Assembly: GCA_027488715.1 (NCBI GenBank) | Contig: JAIYBD010000107.1 | Coordinates: 1 to 7,736 of the forward strand | DNA from: Bacteroidota bacterium | Lineage (GTDB): Bacteria > Bacteroidota > Bacteroidia > UBA7662 > CANHCV01 | Direction of reading: 5' to 3' | DNA length: 7,736 nt | Shown here: positions 7,070-7,736 of the stretch, piece after piece | How positions within the stretch are numbered: position 1 is the stretch's first letter | How the letters are laid out: each line of letters begins with the position of its first letter | Made by a program: the position numbers and the translations under genes | The notes under the pieces: model-generated | Database searches by the model: none | Told to the model about the DNA's origin: nothing | The model's input: the letters and a program-made list of their open reading frames with translations, nothing else

Positions 7070-7339
7070 TCAACAAGGGTTCACTCGAGCATTATCTCCA
7101 TGAATTAAAAACTCAATGTATTTCCTACTTTTCTTTTTCTTGATTTCTATTTCCCTTCTCACCGCCAAAGCCCGATCACTAAATTTTTCCAAGTATACCA
7201 ATTCCCAGTCAGTGGCCTTTTTCGTTGACTTACTTCCATGATTTTTATGTCGAAAGAGTCGATCCTCCAAATTACAACTGGAACCCACATAAAATTGGTC
7301 CACTTGAATCGAATACAAAATATAAACTGAACACTCCAT
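7070..7339 (-). CDS. Stand-alone GIY-YIG nuclease superfamily protein
   Basis: An 89-residue single-domain GIY-YIG protein of the small UPF0213/YhbQ-like type. The core is VYILYS (Tyr6), FYVGSS (YVG at 17-19 in place of YIG), Arg27 (LEDRLFRH), His31, and Glu63 (RREIEIKKKK), which are the expected metal-dependent nuclease positions, so activity is possible; cellular roles of these small members are poorly defined. The frame stays open to 7399, but the added 20 residues (beginning MKKWAPLILVF) do not belong to the family and the domain normally starts within a few residues of the Met, so ATG 7339 is chosen. The upstream region up to the tRNA terminator contains a striking palindrome. Single gene, convergent with the SDR operon. 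Confidence 0.88.
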   Translation of the reverse strand: MECSVYILYSIQVDQFYVGSSCNLEDRLFRHKNHGSKSTKKATDWELVYLEKFSDRALAVRREIEIKKKKSRKYIEFLIHGDNARVNPC

Positions 7340-7464
7340 TTCTAGCCATTTGTTTAAAATTCTCTTGAAAACGAGAATCAGAGGAGCCCATTTCTTCACT
7401 TCGCAGAGTTTGAAGTAGAACTAACGAATTTTCGATGAATTCCAAGTGACCTCCCGATTAAAGG

Positions 7465-7472
7465 CAAAAATA
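7465..7472 (-). promoter_or_regulatory. Possible -7 box upstream of the GIY-YIG gene
   Basis: TATTTTTG on the minus strand matches TAnnTTTG exactly. It lies 125 bases before the ATG, which implies a long leader, and 13 bases from the edge of the 46-base palindrome. A TTG 11 bases upstream is too close to serve as a standard -33 element. In AT-rich DNA this match may be chance. Confidence 0.25.
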
Positions 7473-7485
7473 TTTTGTTTTTTCA

Positions 7486-7531
7486 ACTTACCCGTTTATA
7501 AACGTTTATAAACGTTTATAAACGGGTAAGT
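7486..7531. repeat. 46-base perfect palindrome made of three tandem 10-base palindromes
   Basis: The whole segment equals its own reverse complement. It consists of ACTTACCC (7486-7493), three head-to-tail copies of GTTTATAAAC (7494-7503, 7504-7513, 7514-7523), each itself a perfect palindrome, and GGGTAAGT (7524-7531). The 10-base period is close to one helical turn. It lies between the tRNA terminator and the GIY-YIG gene, which both read leftward. It is not followed by a T run, so it does not look like an ordinary intrinsic terminator. Possible roles are a phased operator array, a cruciform, or a mobile-element remnant. Confidence 0.95.
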
Positions 7532-7561
7532 CTGTCATAAAGGACAACCCAACCAATAATC

Positions 7562-7585
7562 AAAAAAAAGCGCCCAAAGGCGCTT
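7562..7585 (-). terminator. Intrinsic terminator of the tRNA-Ala transcript
   Basis: On the minus strand AAGCGCC, loop TTTG, GGCGCTT form a perfect 7-base stem (7568-7585), followed by a run of eight T including the stem end (7569-7562). It begins 7 bases after the mature 3' end of the tRNA. Confidence 0.9.
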
Positions 7586-7591
7586 CCTAAG

Positions 7592-7665
7592 TGGAGAATA
7601 TCGGAGTCGAACCGATGACCTCTTGCATGCCATGCAAACGCTCTAGCCAGCTGAGCTAATCCCCC
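7592..7665 (-). tRNA. tRNA-Ala, anticodon GGC
   Basis: A 74-base cloverleaf folds fully: a seven-pair acceptor stem (GGGGGAT with ATTCTCC), T8-A9, D arm GCTC/GAGC, anticodon arm TTTGC/GCAAG around loop ATGGCAT with anticodon GGC at 7631-7629, variable loop AGGTC, and T arm ATCGG/CCGAT with loop TTCGACT. The discriminator is A73. The acceptor contains the G3:U70 wobble pair, the main alanine identity element. CCA is not encoded (CTT follows), so it must be added after transcription. It reads GCC and GCU codons. A terminator follows directly. Confidence 0.96.
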
Positions 7666-7695
7666 TTTTATTTTCTTCAACTCGACCATCGACCT

Positions 7696-7713
7696 TCCCG
7701 AATTCCTTCGGGA
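7696..7713. repeat. Small inverted repeat upstream of the tRNA
   Basis: TCCCGAA (7696-7702), loop TTCC, TTCGGGA (7707-7713): a perfect 7-base stem. It sits between the complete tRNA-Ala and the partial tRNA copy at the window edge, three bases from the point where similarity to the tRNA stops. It could be a spacer hairpin in a tRNA transcript or a weak terminator of something upstream; there is no clear T run. Confidence 0.6.
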
Positions 7714-7716
7714 CAA

Positions 7717-7736
7717 TCTAGCCAGCTGAGCTAATC
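7717..7736 (-). repeat. Partial copy of the tRNA-Ala 5' half at the window edge
   Basis: These 20 bases are identical, in the same orientation, to 7642-7661, which is positions 5-24 of the tRNA. The match runs off the window, so it may be longer. It breaks inside the 3' strand of the D stem (GATT in place of GAGC), and what follows on the minus strand does not fold into an anticodon arm, so it is a fragment and not a second functional tRNA. Confidence 0.8.

Noticed and set aside
7359..7378. ATTCTC/GAGAAT hairpin just upstream of the GIY-YIG start
   Set aside because: Six AT-rich pairs with an eight-base loop are too weak to call a regulator.
7340..7399. N-terminal extension of the GIY-YIG protein
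   Set aside because: The 20 added residues are not family-like and the domain begins at once after Met at 7339.
7494..7523. CRISPR-like array reading of the repeated GTTTATAAAC units
   Set aside because: Units are 10 bases, directly adjacent without spacers, and self-complementary; there are no cas genes.
7486..7531. Palindrome as a plain intrinsic terminator
   Set aside because: The tRNA already has a strong terminator at 7562-7585, and no T run follows the palindrome on either strand.
7516..7716. 66-codon minus-strand reading frame containing GGLAQLARAFAWHARGHRFD
   Set aside because: This is the translated sequence of tRNA-Ala and its terminator, a well-known false ORF pattern; the frame ends within the palindrome.

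Overview
The window looks like a chromosomal segment of a Bacteroidota bacterium, probably Flavobacteriales-like. The evidence is the absence of Shine-Dalgarno sequences before most starts, -7 boxes of the Bacteroidota form TAnnTTTG, an M13 peptidase with a lipoprotein signal, and several proteins typical of that phylum. Genus cannot be read from the sequence.

Layout. Positions 1-1229 hold a housekeeping operon: the 3' half of asd (aspartate-semialdehyde dehydrogenase), overlapped by scpA (condensin kleisin subunit) through a GTGA start/stop overlap. A strong bidirectional terminator (1230-1257) separates it from a convergent M13 metallopeptidase lipoprotein gene (1261-3273, minus), whose -7 box decides the start. 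After a gene-free AT-rich gap of about 370 bases come a membrane-anchored SIMPL/DUF541 protein (3665-4423) and a very small HAD-like protein (4557-4958). A short spacer carries a coding-like relic on the minus strand, then a 17-T homopolymer just upstream of a two-gene oxidoreductase operon: an extended SDR (5197-6189) and a classical SDR (6199-7002), nine bases apart. The last part reads on the minus strand: a small GIY-YIG nuclease-like gene (7070-7339), a 46-base perfect palindrome built from three tandem 10-base palindromes (7486-7531), the terminator of a tRNA, tRNA-Ala(GGC) at 7592-7665, and at the window edge a 20-base copy of part of that tRNA's 5' half.

How the genes relate. Only asd-scpA and the SDR pair look co-transcribed; the others appear to be single units. 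The first 3.3 kb looks richer in G+C than the rest by eye, so the SDR/GIY-YIG half may be accessory DNA beside a tRNA, though no integrase or transposase is visible. No defence system, CRISPR array or complete mobile element is present. The features most worth a second look are the palindrome array, the T17 tract in front of the SDR operon and the partial tRNA repeat.
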